Assembly: GCF_014596935.1 (NCBI RefSeq)
Contig: NZ_JACVXC010000003.1
Coordinates: 186,001-250,000 of the forward strand
Origin: Aestuariibaculum suncheonense
Lineage (GTDB): Bacteria; Bacteroidota; Bacteroidia; Flavobacteriales; Flavobacteriaceae
Length of the DNA stretch: 64,000 bases
Direction: 5' to 3'
Shown: positions 35,219 to 44,766 of the stretch, piece after piece
How positions within the stretch are numbered: position 1 is the stretch's first letter
Layout of the letters: each line of letters begins with the position of its first letter
Notes under the pieces: generated by a model
Told to the model about the DNA's origin: nothing
Database searches by the model: none
What the model saw: only the letters and a program-made list of their open reading frames with translations
Translations under genes and position numbers: made by a program

Positions 35219-38200
35219 TTAAAATGATGCTCTAACGCCTAAAGTATAACGTGATAAATTAGTGTAGGCTTCGCCGTTTGGAGCGGTAGGATCTACTCCT
35301 AAATCATTTTTAACCCAAAGAAACGGATTGCTTACTTGCATGCTTAAACGTAAGTTCTTAAAGAAGGTTCTATCTAAAAACTGCTTTGGCATATTATAGC
35401 CTAAAATAATATCTTGTACTCTTAAGTAATCTGCTTTATGAGTATTCCTTGTAGACTGACTCCAGATTCTGTGCATGGTGCTGGTTAATGATCGGCTGAT
35501 TAACGCCGGTACATCGGTATTGGCTTCATCTCCAGGCTGCATCCAACGATTTGCCCATTCTTTGTGTACTCTAATATTTCCAAAATCATAATCGTAGTTA
35601 TTATAAGTACCATATCCTGTAGATGCATAATTGTATGACATTCTGAATACATGACCAGCCTGATAATTCATATTTACCGTAAGATCTAAACCTTTATAGT
35701 TAAAAGTTGTAGATAAACCGCCATAATGTGGAGCTGTTCTTGACCCTGCATACTTCATTTCTTCTGCCATTATCGTACCTTCATTCCATTTTTTTGTATT
35801 ACCATCTAAATCATACAACAAAACCTCACCATTATTATCTAAACCTGCGAAGTTGTATGCGTAAAAAGAGCCCATAGCATCACCTTCTACATAAGAATTT
35901 CCTGAAGACAGCCCGTCTGCCGTTGGGTTAGATTCAATTAATGATTTCGATAATATATTTTTGTTATAGTTAAAGTTCGCTCTTACCGACCATTTAAAAT
36001 TATTATTACGAATTATATCACCATTTAATACCAACTCAACCCCTTTGTTATCAATATTCGCATAGTTCACGGAAGATCTTGCAAAACCAACTGTAGGATC
36101 AATAGGTCTGCTAGTATAAACATCGGTACTCTTTTTTTCGTAATAATCTAAGCTACCAGATAACCTGTCATTAAAAAAGGCAAAATCAAGTCCAAAATTG
36201 GTTGTTGCTGTCTCCTCCCATTTTAAATCTGGATTTGCTGGCTGACTTAAAACCAAACTGTTATAGATATTACCCCAAGTAATATTTCGAATACGAGCTG
36301 CTGCTTCTGGATATACTCCTGTTAAACTATTTCCTGCCAGACCATAAGTTGCTCTAAGTTTTAAACGATCTACCCATCCTGCATTAGCCATAAAAGACTC
36401 TTTGTTTAAATCCCAAGCTAAACCAGTTGACCATAAGGGCTTGTATCTAAAATCTGGGTTGCTACCAAAAATATTAGCTTGATCTATTCTGAAACTTCCG
36501 TTAAGCGTATATTTTCCTTTGTAAGTATATCCTAAATTTGAAAAACCACTCACAAATCGATTATCATTGTTTTGCACATTAAAAACTAAAGCAGAATAAT
36601 AATCACCAAATCTTCCGCCATTCCAGTTAGTTAATCTGTAACCGACTAGATCAACCTCATTAATAGGTAGGTATGACGTAGATTCTTTATCGTAACCGAA
36701 TTGTCTGTTTCGGGTAGACTCATTAAACCTTCTTGAATATTCCCCTCCTGCAAACACTGTTAACTGATGGTCATTCCAGGTCTTATCCCAATTGATGGTA
36801 TTTTTAAACACCCAACCTTTTGAATAGGAGCGTTCCTGTAAATACATTGATCCTGGAGGAATTCCATATTGATAATTTCCTGTAGAGGCATTAAATACAT
36901 AATAGTCGTTAACTGTATTTCTCCATGATGGCATATTCATAGATCTAAATTCATCTAAATCATTAGTATTTCGCTCATACCTAAAAGCACTACTCACGAC
37001 CAAATCTTTAAATAACTCGATATTCAATTGGAAATCAGCTCGGATATCAACTAGAGTACTACTATTGTCACGATTTCTGTTGTCTTCTAAAGCGTTATAA
37101 GTGTAAGGCACCCCTAATTCGGCTTCACGATTTTGAGACATCCAAGGATTCCAATCGTAATATTTTTGGATATACTGCCCATTTTCATCTACCAATTGGT
37201 CATAAGGTTGAGCTAACTTAACCATTTCAACAGGGTCTAATCCAAATTGAGAAGTTATATAATTATCCTTTTCATTTCTTAAAGCTGCCGTTATACCTGC
37301 TGTAAACGAAATTTTATCATTGAAATCAAATGTATTTCTAAGATTCATAGTCATACGGTCATTATCATCACCTATAACCGCCCCAGATTGATCAACATAA
37401 GACAATGATGCAAAAAACGTATTATTCTCACCGCCTCCTGATAGGGATAAATTATATGTTTTTTGTGATGCTGCTCTTAAAAAATATTTGCTCCACTGTT
37501 GATCTATATCTCTTTGCTTAAGCTCATTAATATAGTTATCAAAAGTATTTTGCGACCACACAACACCATCAGGCGATGTACCATTTCTGTAAATATGAGC
37601 TAAATGAAAATCATTAATACTGGCAGTACCTGCTTCCAACCCATTAATGCTAACCCAACCTCTATCAATATATTCCTGATCTAATTCAAGCTCTTGAGCG
37701 GTAGTCATAAAATTGAACTTTTTTAAGTCTACTTTTTCCTCTAAATCTATAAATGTAGAAGCATCAACAGTTAAAGCTTTATTTTTACCACCTCTTTTAG
37801 TAACTATTACAACAACACCATTGGCTGCTCTAGAACCCCAAATAGATGAGGCAGCAGCATCCTTTAGTACCGTTATAGTTTCCACATCTTCAGGATTTAT
37901 CGATTCTAAATTGGCCTGATTTGCTAAAGGAAACCCATCGACAACAATAAGGGGACTGGTATTCGAACTCAAAACGGAAGCTCTTCCTCGAATCTCAAAA
38001 TTTCCTTGCCCGAATGCCGAGTTAATATTTACACTAGGGATTTGCCCTATAATACGATCTATAATATTTGTGCTACTTGGTCTTTGTTGCAACTGAGCCG
38101 CACCAACCTGAGCAAAAGATCCGGTTGTTCTTTCTCTAGATAAAGTTTGATACCCCGTAACCACAACCTCCTGTAACTCATTTACATTTTCTTTTAATGT

Positions 38201-38809
38201 GATATTAACGTTATTATAATAAGTTAAGGCATTAACTTCTCTTGTTTCTTTATTAAAACCAACATAGCTAAACTCTAAAACAGCATTATCCGCCACAGAA
38301 ATGGAGTAAACCCCATTAAAATCTGTAGAAACACCATTTCGGGTCCCCTGTTCCATAACAGTAACACCGGGTAAAGGCATTCCAGTTGCATCAGTAATAG
38401 TACCAGATACTGTTACTTTTTGCTGTCTTCTGTCGTAGCTGTGATCTACCTTTTTGATTAGAATGGTATTATTCTCATCTATTTCAAATTCTAAACTACT
38501 GTTTTGAATCGCTTTATCTAATAGATTAATTACCAAAACCTCACCTTGTTCCAATTGAATATTGGGCGAATTTTTAAATAATTTTTTAGGAAATATGAAG
38601 TGGTAATTCGTCTGTTGCTGAATGATGTTAAACATTTCATCTACCGATACAGACTGACTTTGATTAATAAACACCTTTTCTTGTGAAAAAGAGGTATTCG
38701 GATTAAAACCAAAAACAGTTGCGCACAACAAAAAGATAAATGCTCTCATAATGCATAAGGGTAATCGCTTTCGTAGTAGATAGCGATAGTTAGTTAATTT
38801 AATTTTCAT
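35219..38809 (-). CDS. SusC-family TonB-dependent transporter with N-terminal STN signalling domain
   Basis: At 1196 residues this is longer than the other two SusCs here because of an N-terminal STN (secretin/TonB) domain at about residues 50-120 (VSVDEMFNIIQQQTNYHFIF, FEIDENNTILIKK). A carboxypeptidase-regulatory-like domain (GTITDATGMPLPGVTV), the TonB-box region (QEVVVTGYQTLSRERTTGS), a plug (IRGRASVLSSNTSPLIVVDG) and a barrel ending in VRASF follow. STN domains contact a FecR-type anti-sigma factor, and one is encoded 97 bases upstream. So substrate binding should signal to the ECF sigma factor of this locus. Confidence 0.95.
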   Translation of the reverse strand: MKIKLTNYRYLLRKRLPLCIMRAFIFLLCATVFGFNPNTSFSQEKVFINQSQSVSVDEMFNIIQQQTNYHFIFPKKLFKNSPNIQLEQGEVLVINLLDKAIQNSSLEFEIDENNTILIKKVDHSYDRRQQKVTVSGTITDATGMPLPGVTVMEQGTRNGVSTDFNGVYSISVADNAVLEFSYVGFNKETREVNALTYYNNVNITLKENVNELQEVVVTGYQTLSRERTTGSFAQVGAAQLQQRPSSTNIIDRIIGQIPSVNINSAFGQGNFEIRGRASVLSSNTSPLIVVDGFPLANQANLESINPEDVETITVLKDAAASSIWGSRAANGVVVIVTKRGGKNKALTVDASTFIDLEEKVDLKKFNFMTTAQELELDQEYIDRGWVSINGLEAGTASINDFHLAHIYRNGTSPDGVVWSQNTFDNYINELKQRDIDQQWSKYFLRAASQKTYNLSLSGGGENNTFFASLSYVDQSGAVIGDDNDRMTMNLRNTFDFNDKISFTAGITAALRNEKDNYITSQFGLDPVEMVKLAQPYDQLVDENGQYIQKYYDWNPWMSQNREAELGVPYTYNALEDNRNRDNSSTLVDIRADFQLNIELFKDLVVSSAFRYERNTNDLDEFRSMNMPSWRNTVNDYYVFNASTGNYQYGIPPGSMYLQERSYSKGWVFKNTINWDKTWNDHQLTVFAGGEYSRRFNESTRNRQFGYDKESTSYLPINEVDLVGYRLTNWNGGRFGDYYSALVFNVQNNDNRFVSGFSNLGYTYKGKYTLNGSFRIDQANIFGSNPDFRYKPLWSTGLAWDLNKESFMANAGWVDRLKLRATYGLAGNSLTGVYPEAAARIRNITWGNIYNSLVLSQPANPDLKWEETATTNFGLDFAFFNDRLSGSLDYYEKKSTDVYTSRPIDPTVGFARSSVNYANIDNKGVELVLNGDIIRNNNFKWSVRANFNYNKNILSKSLIESNPTADGLSSGNSYVEGDAMGSFYAYNFAGLDNNGEVLLYDLDGNTKKWNEGTIMAEEMKYAGSRTAPHYGGLSTTFNYKGLDLTVNMNYQAGHVFRMSYNYASTGYGTYNNYDYDFGNIRVHKEWANRWMQPGDEANTDVPALISRSLTSTMHRIWSQSTRNTHKADYLRVQDIILGYNMPKQFLDRTFFKNLRLSMQVSNPFLWVKNDLGVDPTAPNGEAYTNLSRYTLGVRASF

Positions 38810-38857
38810 AAATTTGTTTTGTGTTAGTTAGACATTATTTTAATTAATACATACAAG

Positions 38858-38909
38858 AGGGAGAAAGTTGTTACACGGCCAAATGTTCAAACTTGACTCC
38901 CTTTTTTTA
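38858..38909. repeat. Inverted repeat between fecR-like gene and susC
   Basis: AGGGAG (38858-38863) pairs with CTCCCT (38897-38902), extended by AGTT/AACT with a mismatch, around a 25-30-base loop; a T-run follows on the plus strand only. For the minus-strand operon it could slow or attenuate transcription entering susC, or mark a processing site. Confidence 0.3.
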
Positions 38910-40073
38910 TTCAATAATTATGTTTTTCTCATGAAATTCGTATTTGTTTATAATTCCTAAGTCTTTCAGGTTTTTAAGGATATTTTCAATTTTCTCATCT
39001 TTCCCCAGAGTCCCTACAAACAATTCATTTTCAACAGATTTACTTTTAAACTCTACATTAAAGTCGTACCAACGTGACAATACAACCATAATCGCTTTTA
39101 ATGTTTTATTATTAAAACTAAATACGCCTTCTTTCCATGAAATTTCATGAATCACATCTACCTCATTAAATACTATGGTATTGGTATTGCGATCTAGAAC
39201 AGACTGCTGATTTGGAAGTAGCAAATGGTCTTCACCTTGATATTTAATGTTTACCTTTCCTTCTACTAAGGTGGTGGTTATATTCGATTCGTTGTTATAG
39301 GCTTTTACGTTAAACTCGGTTCCTAACACTTCTATTTCATGATTGTTATTAGTTACCATGAATTTCGAACCTTTATGAGCTGTACTTGGAGACACATCAA
39401 AATAGGCTTCACCATACAAAAGCTCCACCATACGTTTTTCGCCATCTACAAAAGCTACAGGGTATTTTAATTTCGATTCCGAGTTTAACCAAACCTGAGT
39501 GCCATCAGAAAGTTTTACAAAAAATTGTCCGCCTCTTGGTATGGTTAAATAATTATAGGCAATGGCTTTTGATGCTGTCTGTTTATTAGTGTAAATTAGC
39601 TCTTCTCCATTGCTTTCTACGTTATCAAATACAAGTTGCTCACCTTTTTCTAAAGTAACATTAGAACCATCTTCTCTGGTTAAAATCGCTTTATTAGTTC
39701 CTACTTCAATACTCGTATTTACAACAGCATTTTCCTGAACAACAGAGCCTGTTCCTTTATTTAAAAAAGTAAATATTACTACAAATGCTAAAACTGAGGC
39801 TGCAACTGCATATTTGATATAGGCAGACTTAAATAAAGAAATCACCTTAGGTGTTTTGGCTTTTTCATCATCTTTAATTGCCTCAAGAATATTAACTAAC
39901 ATGCGTTCTTTAATAACGTCTTCAGGTCCTAAAGCCTCAACCCACTCGTTTTCCTTTTGAAAACTTTCGTAGTAATTTACCAAAAGCTTTAACTCATCAG
40001 CAGTGGTTTCCCCATCAAGATAGCGTTCTATCAATCTCTGGAAAAACTTATTATTCATTTCGGTATTGTTCAT
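38907..40073 (-). CDS. FecR-like anti-sigma factor
   Basis: The 388-residue protein has an N-terminal cytoplasmic segment (about 1-85) that would hold the sigma factor, one membrane helix (YAVAASVLAFVVIFTFL, about 90-107), the FecR domain (YNYLTIPRGGQFFVKLSDGTQVWLNSESKLKYP; FEVLGTEFNVKAY-type region) and a C-terminal DUF4974 domain (ISWKEGVFSFNNKTLKAIMVVLSRWYDFNVEF). It transfers the signal from the STN domain of the SusC encoded next to it. Its sigma partner is not adjacent but about 4 kb upstream, separated by two other genes, which is atypical. Confidence 0.93.
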   Translation of the reverse strand: MNNTEMNNKFFQRLIERYLDGETTADELKLLVNYYESFQKENEWVEALGPEDVIKERMLVNILEAIKDDEKAKTPKVISLFKSAYIKYAVAASVLAFVVIFTFLNKGTGSVVQENAVVNTSIEVGTNKAILTREDGSNVTLEKGEQLVFDNVESNGEELIYTNKQTASKAIAYNYLTIPRGGQFFVKLSDGTQVWLNSESKLKYPVAFVDGEKRMVELLYGEAYFDVSPSTAHKGSKFMVTNNNHEIEVLGTEFNVKAYNNESNITTTLVEGKVNIKYQGEDHLLLPNQQSVLDRNTNTIVFNEVDVIHEISWKEGVFSFNNKTLKAIMVVLSRWYDFNVEFKSKSVENELFVGTLGKDEKIENILKNLKDLGIINKYEFHEKNIIIE

Positions 40074-40221
40074 TAAAATATTTTTTAAATAGCTTGGTTT
40101 ATCTCCTAAGTGTAGAATAAAGGATGTATCCCCTAGTAAAAATTAAAAAAAATTTAACTTTTTATTTACAAACAATTATACTTTAGTTTTTGAACTTATA
40201 AGCTGCTTTAATTTTCCTTCA

Positions 40222-40260
40222 TAAAAAAAGCGACCCATAACTAAATGAATCGCTTTTTTT
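40222..40260 (-). terminator. Terminator after the T9SS repeat-protein gene
   Basis: On the minus strand: AAAAAAAGCGA, a 16-base loop, then TCGCTTTTTTT (plus-strand 40223-40260). It lies about 18 bases after the stop and indicates that the fecR gene is transcribed separately. Confidence 0.75.
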
Positions 40261-40277
40261 AATTTATTACTTTACTA

Positions 40278-42938
40278 CTACTTAATCATTAATTTAAATT
40301 CTTTGGAGCCGTTTTCTCCTTCTACTTTCAAAATGTATAAAGCCCCCTCTAAAGAAGATATATCCATTTCTAAGGTTTCTCTCATATTTTTTAAATTAAC
40401 TTCTCTAACCAATCTGCCTCTTAGGTCATATAACCTGGCTAATTTTAAGTTTTGTTGCTTAGCGTTTTTAATCGTAACCCTATCGCTTGCGGGGTTCGGG
40501 TAAATTATAACCCCGTCTAATTCTGGATTTACATCATCTACACCTAATGTTTCTTCAACAGTTAAATCAAACGAATAATTTTTCACTTCACCTACTGTGT
40601 TTTGTGTTGTAAATGTAATGGTATGCACGCCAATACTTAAAGCAGTTCCTGCTGCTATAGATTGTAACAAGGTTAAATTTTGTAAACATCCATTAGTTGC
40701 AATTAACTCTCCATTGGCTATATAATCTGGTAAGGTAAATGTTGAACCACTAGTAACAAAAACCGTTGTTGTTTGAGGCAATGTAATAACCGGCTCTAAC
40801 TGTTTAATTTCCACATTGGTTTCAACCATATTCCCACAATTATCTTCCAGTTTTATTTGTACATTTCCAGCCGGTAAACCAAAAATGGTTCTTTCTCCAT
40901 TTTCAAATCCGTCTGAATAGACATAAACACCTCCTGTAAAACTAACTTCCATAGTTGTAGCGTTACCCGTCCACTCAAAATCTATACTTCCGGAATAAGA
41001 GGAAGCACCAAAACATATGTCGTTTGGTGTTGCATTAACTATCGCAAGTTCCTCTAGTTGTTTAATTTCAACCGTTGTTGAAACCGACTCTCCACAGATT
41101 CCATGAACCGTTAACTTATGAGACCCTGCTTGTAATGAACTCAATGTTGTATCGCCACTTTCAAGACCTTGGTTAATAGTAAAAAACCCTGTAGAGCCAT
41201 CTGAATTGTTTGACGAAACCTCTATAAAGCTTACTCCGCCTGTCCATTCTAAATTTATTTCTCCTGAACTACTAAATCCTCCAAAACAAATATCAATTGG
41301 TTCCGCATTTGTAATAGCTAGTTCCTCCAGCTGTTTAATTTCAACCGTTGTTGAAACCGACTCTCCACAGATTCCATGAACCGTTAACTTATGAGACCCT
41401 GCTTGTAATGAACTCAATGTTGTATCGCCACTTTCAAGACCTTGGTTAATAGTAAAAAACCCTGTAGAGCCATCTGAATTGTTTGACGAAACCTCTATAA
41501 AGCTTACTCCGCCTGTCCATTCTAAATTTATTTCTCCTGAACTACTAAATCCTCCAAAACAAATATCAATTGGTTCCGCATTTGTAATAGCTAGTTCCTC
41601 CAGCTGTTTAATTTCAACCGTTGTTGAAACCATTTGTCCGCAAATTCCATCAATCTCCAAAGTATAATTTCCTGATTCTAAACCTGAAATAGTTAACTCT
41701 CCATTTTCTAAACCTGAATTATAGGTCGTAGCAATCCCCCCATCTGGTGTTACTATTACTTCTTGAGCTATACCTGTCCATTCTAAATCAATTTTTCCAG
41801 TATTAGCTGTTGCACCAAAACAAATATCTATAGGTACTGCATTGGTAAGAGTCAAATCAGCTCCCCTGTTCACCGTAACGGTAGCATCACAACTTGAACT
41901 ATTACCATTTTCGTCTTCAACAGTCATAGTTACCGTATGCACCCCAACATCATCACAATAAAACCATGCAGGCGAAAAAGTGTAAGTTAAATTAGTAGAA
42001 CAATTATCTGTACTACCATTATCTAAATCATTTTTAGTTAATTGGTAACTACCATTAGTATCTAAAATCACTGTAGCATCTTTACAACTTACCACGGGCT
42101 GCATAGTATCTCTAACCAAAATGGGTGTTACACATGAATCGGTTGCTCCTGCAAAATCTGTTACCGTAAGTGTCACTGGAAAAGTCTGTCCCACTTCACT
42201 ACAATCAAAGGTGTCTTTACTTAACGATAACGTCACTGGACCTTCTGCATCACTTGACCCTCCATCTAAATCCTGAGGTGTAAGGGTAGCCTGGCCATTT
42301 TCATCTAAAAATATTTCTGTAATCTGATTGGTTTTACATACCGCCGTAGGTGGTACATTGGCCGTTATGGTTACGGAAAAGTTATAGACACAAAGAGCAT
42401 TATTATTGTCAAACGTATCTCCTGCATGTAATTGCCAGGTTCCAACAGGAGTATTACCATTAAAGGCGTTAGCTAAACTACCAGTACCTGCAGGTTTAAA
42501 AGTCCCAGATGTTGGGGTGCCAGAAGGCACAGTTGCAGCAGTGTCATCAAAAATAGTGGTAACTACACCGCCTGGAGTTGAACCCGACCAAGTAACTTGT
42601 GGAGCTAAATTCAAATTTTTACCAATATCGGTTGCGTCCATTCGAAAGCTTATTTCCGAGTTTATTGGGTCGTCGGATGATGGAACTGAACAAGTCCCTC
42701 CCGTTTTTTGCCAAGTAATCGATACATTAACATCAGTTATTATGGCACCCGTCGGAAAATCACTGGAACTAAAATTAACACTACCTACTTCGGCGCAATC
42801 GGGGCCTCCACAGCCATTTATTTCTTGGGTAGGGCCGAAATAATATTTAGTTACTGTGGTTTGGGCATGTCCTGTGAATACCCAAAAAAAACACAGTAAA
42901 ACCGTTAAAATAGTTAATTGATAGTAATTTTTTTTCAT
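40278..42938 (-). CDS. Large secreted repeat protein with T9SS type A sorting domain
   Basis: This 886-residue protein has a signal peptide (WVFTGHAQ) and a beta-sandwich at about residues 27-195 resembling proprotein-convertase P-domains (GNTPVGTWQLHAGDTF...YNFSVTI). Two HYR/Ig-like segments follow with cysteines (about 200-350), then four repeats of about 91 residues (350-712) containing PIDICFGG, EWTG and EIKQLEEL. Repeats two and three are identical. The C-terminal 80 residues (YPNPASDRVTI, LYDLRGRLV, GALYILKV) form a type A sorting domain, so the protein crosses the outer membrane by T9SS and is attached or released. An adhesin or matrix role is likely; no enzyme motif is visible. Confidence 0.85.
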   Translation of the reverse strand: MKKNYYQLTILTVLLCFFWVFTGHAQTTVTKYYFGPTQEINGCGGPDCAEVGSVNFSSSDFPTGAIITDVNVSITWQKTGGTCSVPSSDDPINSEISFRMDATDIGKNLNLAPQVTWSGSTPGGVVTTIFDDTAATVPSGTPTSGTFKPAGTGSLANAFNGNTPVGTWQLHAGDTFDNNNALCVYNFSVTITANVPPTAVCKTNQITEIFLDENGQATLTPQDLDGGSSDAEGPVTLSLSKDTFDCSEVGQTFPVTLTVTDFAGATDSCVTPILVRDTMQPVVSCKDATVILDTNGSYQLTKNDLDNGSTDNCSTNLTYTFSPAWFYCDDVGVHTVTMTVEDENGNSSSCDATVTVNRGADLTLTNAVPIDICFGATANTGKIDLEWTGIAQEVIVTPDGGIATTYNSGLENGELTISGLESGNYTLEIDGICGQMVSTTVEIKQLEELAITNAEPIDICFGGFSSSGEINLEWTGGVSFIEVSSNNSDGSTGFFTINQGLESGDTTLSSLQAGSHKLTVHGICGESVSTTVEIKQLEELAITNAEPIDICFGGFSSSGEINLEWTGGVSFIEVSSNNSDGSTGFFTINQGLESGDTTLSSLQAGSHKLTVHGICGESVSTTVEIKQLEELAIVNATPNDICFGASSYSGSIDFEWTGNATTMEVSFTGGVYVYSDGFENGERTIFGLPAGNVQIKLEDNCGNMVETNVEIKQLEPVITLPQTTTVFVTSGSTFTLPDYIANGELIATNGCLQNLTLLQSIAAGTALSIGVHTITFTTQNTVGEVKNYSFDLTVEETLGVDDVNPELDGVIIYPNPASDRVTIKNAKQQNLKLARLYDLRGRLVREVNLKNMRETLEMDISSLEGALYILKVEGENGSKEFKLMIK
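41061..41631. repeat. Exact 273-bp tandem duplication inside the T9SS protein gene
   Basis: The 298 bases from 41061 to 41358 recur without a difference at 41334-41631, giving two adjacent 273-base units plus 25 bases of a third. The period is exactly 91 codons, so the frame is kept. Less similar copies of the same unit flank it on both sides in the protein. Identity even at third codon positions shows a very recent duplication or gene conversion. Confidence 0.95.
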
Positions 42939-43217
42939 ACTAAAAGGCTAAAATGAGATTATTGAAATATTATCTATTTAAATTTAAGAATAAATTTCGT
43001 TCAAAAGTAAAATTATTTTTTTGTAAACTAATCTGACAAGTTCCTATTAAAAAAAGATTTTATAAATCCTGTCGCAATAATTAATGTAATCGGTTTGTTT
43101 ACCTTTAGTGCATTGTACAAAGAAAAACGCTGTTATCGCTGTTATTCTAAAAATCAATACATTAATCAAACATAAAAAGTGCTTATTTTATTTAACTTTA
43201 CTATTAAAATAAGTTGG

Positions 43218-43805
43218 CTATTTTTTTATTGGCGCAGGATTTTTACCCATATCATATTCTGTTTTGTCAGTTGTTGCCCAACGATTGCCCTGAACTTCCC
43301 AAACTATATACATGGCTTTTTTTGTAGTTTCATTAATCCAATACTCAATACAACGTCCTGGAGAAATCTCATCTACCCAATACGAAACCTTAAAGCCTTT
43401 ATTCACTAACTTTTGGCGTTCATCATCAAGTTTAGATGAACTGGCAGGCGCTTGACCATCATGATACTTTTCCCATACTTTGCGAGAGGCTTCTAATCGC
43501 TGCTGGCATTGAGATATATTGGGGTTTAATGCTACTTCTGTAATTTCCTTACTTCTCTTATCAAATTTAAGGGTTATGCATGAGTTCTCAGATTCTTTAA
43601 ACCAGTCTTGTTTTTTACCCAAAAGACTTGAAAAGCATATTTCGTAACCTAAACTTTTAAGTTTAGCTTGTCCTTCCTCAAGATCCATTTTAACTAAAGC
43701 TGATACTTCTTCAGGAACTTTACTTTGCGCATTGGACATATTAATAATTGAAAAAACAATTATTAAAAACACACTGAATTTTAAAGGTGATTTTATTGGT
43801 TTCAT
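43218..43805 (-). CDS. Secreted protein of unknown function
   Basis: I take the ATG at 43805, giving 195 residues with a signal peptide (IKSPLKFSVFLIIVFSIINM ending SNAQS); an upstream in-frame ATG would add 12 non-signal residues. The mature part has four cysteines (CFSS, SCITLKF, SQCQQRL, GRCIEYW) and two similar halves: LKSLGYEICFSS...WFKESENSCITLKFD and LVNKGFKVSYWVDEISPGRCIEYWIN, suggesting an internal repeat. I recognise no family. It is placed between an ECF sigma factor and the T9SS protein on the same strand and could belong to the same regulon. Confidence 0.65.
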   Translation of the reverse strand: MKPIKSPLKFSVFLIIVFSIINMSNAQSKVPEEVSALVKMDLEEGQAKLKSLGYEICFSSLLGKKQDWFKESENSCITLKFDKRSKEITEVALNPNISQCQQRLEASRKVWEKYHDGQAPASSSKLDDERQKLVNKGFKVSYWVDEISPGRCIEYWINETTKKAMYIVWEVQGNRWATTDKTEYDMGKNPAPIKK

Positions 43806-44044
43806 TTTATATTTAATTAGGGTTAATTTATAAAACTGCATGTTTAAATTAAAAAAAATCTTACGTATTTTTCATTTATATAAATTCTATCTATATAGTA
43901 TACTTATTAAGCATCATCCCCTAATTAAATGTTAAATATTTTAACATTTTGCTTATAAGTATGAGAAAAACATGTGTATTAGAAGAGATAACCCCGAATT
44001 ATTTTTCTAAAAAATAAAGTATAATACTAAAAAAGGAATACCTA

Positions 44045-44611
44045 TTAGTGTATAAAATAAAACATTTCTAAACTTAACAAATATCCTAAAGACGAACGGA
44101 TTGTTCTTAAAGCCAATGTGATATGATTCTCTACGGTCTTTGTTGAAATGCCTAATTTCTCAGCGATTTCTTTGTGACTTAATTGCTGGTTTCGACTTAG
44201 AATATACACCTCCTGACAACGCGCAGGCAATGTATTTACAATAGCTTCAATTTGTGTTACTAACTCCTCGTGCATTAGCTTTGTTTCGGGAGTCGCATAT
44301 TGAAATCGGTCGTTTAAGCCTTCAAACAATTCAACCTGTTGAATTTTATGCTTTCGGAATTCGCTAAACACTTTATAACGTACACACGCATACAAATACG
44401 ACTTTAATGAAATTTTAATTTGAAGATTTTCTCGGTAATTCCAAACATCTATAAAGACATCCTGAATGATTTCCTCACAGAGTTCTTTATCTTTTAAAAG
44501 ATTGTACGAGCTAATAAATAAAGGCTTCCAATAACTATCATAAAGCTCAGTTAGAGCCTTTTTATCACCTCCTTTAAGACGGTTTACTATATCTGAATCC
44601 TGTGAGAGCAT
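44045..44611 (-). CDS. ECF sigma-70 family RNA polymerase sigma factor
   Basis: The 188-residue protein has region 2 (ELYDSYWKPLFISSYNLLKDKELCEEIIQDVFIDVW pattern at about 20-60) and region 4 (LPARCQEVYILSRN, then the helix-turn-helix LSHKEIAEKLGISTKTVENH at about 145-165) of the Bacteroidota FecI/RpoE-like group. It would direct transcription of the SusC/SusD locus when released by the FecR-like protein encoded about 4 kb downstream on the same strand. Two unrelated genes lie between the pair. No second anti-sigma factor is visible in the window, so pairing with this FecR is the likely arrangement, though not proven. Confidence 0.92.
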   Translation of the reverse strand: MLSQDSDIVNRLKGGDKKALTELYDSYWKPLFISSYNLLKDKELCEEIIQDVFIDVWNYRENLQIKISLKSYLYACVRYKVFSEFRKHKIQQVELFEGLNDRFQYATPETKLMHEELVTQIEAIVNTLPARCQEVYILSRNQQLSHKEIAEKLGISTKTVENHITLALRTIRSSLGYLLSLEMFYFIH

Positions 44612-44641
44612 AAGTTAAATTGACAAAATGATAGTTAAGAT

Positions 44642-44649
44642 CAAATGTA
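44642..44649 (-). promoter_or_regulatory. Possible -7 box (TACATTTG) upstream of the ECF sigma gene
   Basis: The minus strand reads TACATTTG, an exact fit to the Bacteroidota TAnnTTTG element, about 30 bases upstream of the start codon. I find no clear TTTG element at the -33 position. Confidence 0.35.
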
Positions 44650-44766
44650 AACATTTGAATTAAAATGTAACATACTAATTTAGAAGTTATCTTGTTGATT
44701 AAATTACAAGCAGCCTGAAAATGAAATTATCAAGATGTTAATATTTAATAAATTGATACCTGTTAC

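Noticed and set aside
41061-41631. The 273-bp repeat as a CRISPR array or mobile element
   Set aside because: The unit is a multiple of three, in frame, with no spacers, no terminal inverted repeats and no transposase; it is a protein repeat.
42406-42843. A 145-codon open frame antisense to the T9SS repeat protein
   Set aside because: It mirrors the codon pattern of the real minus-strand gene, which has a signal peptide and a sorting domain; no independent support.
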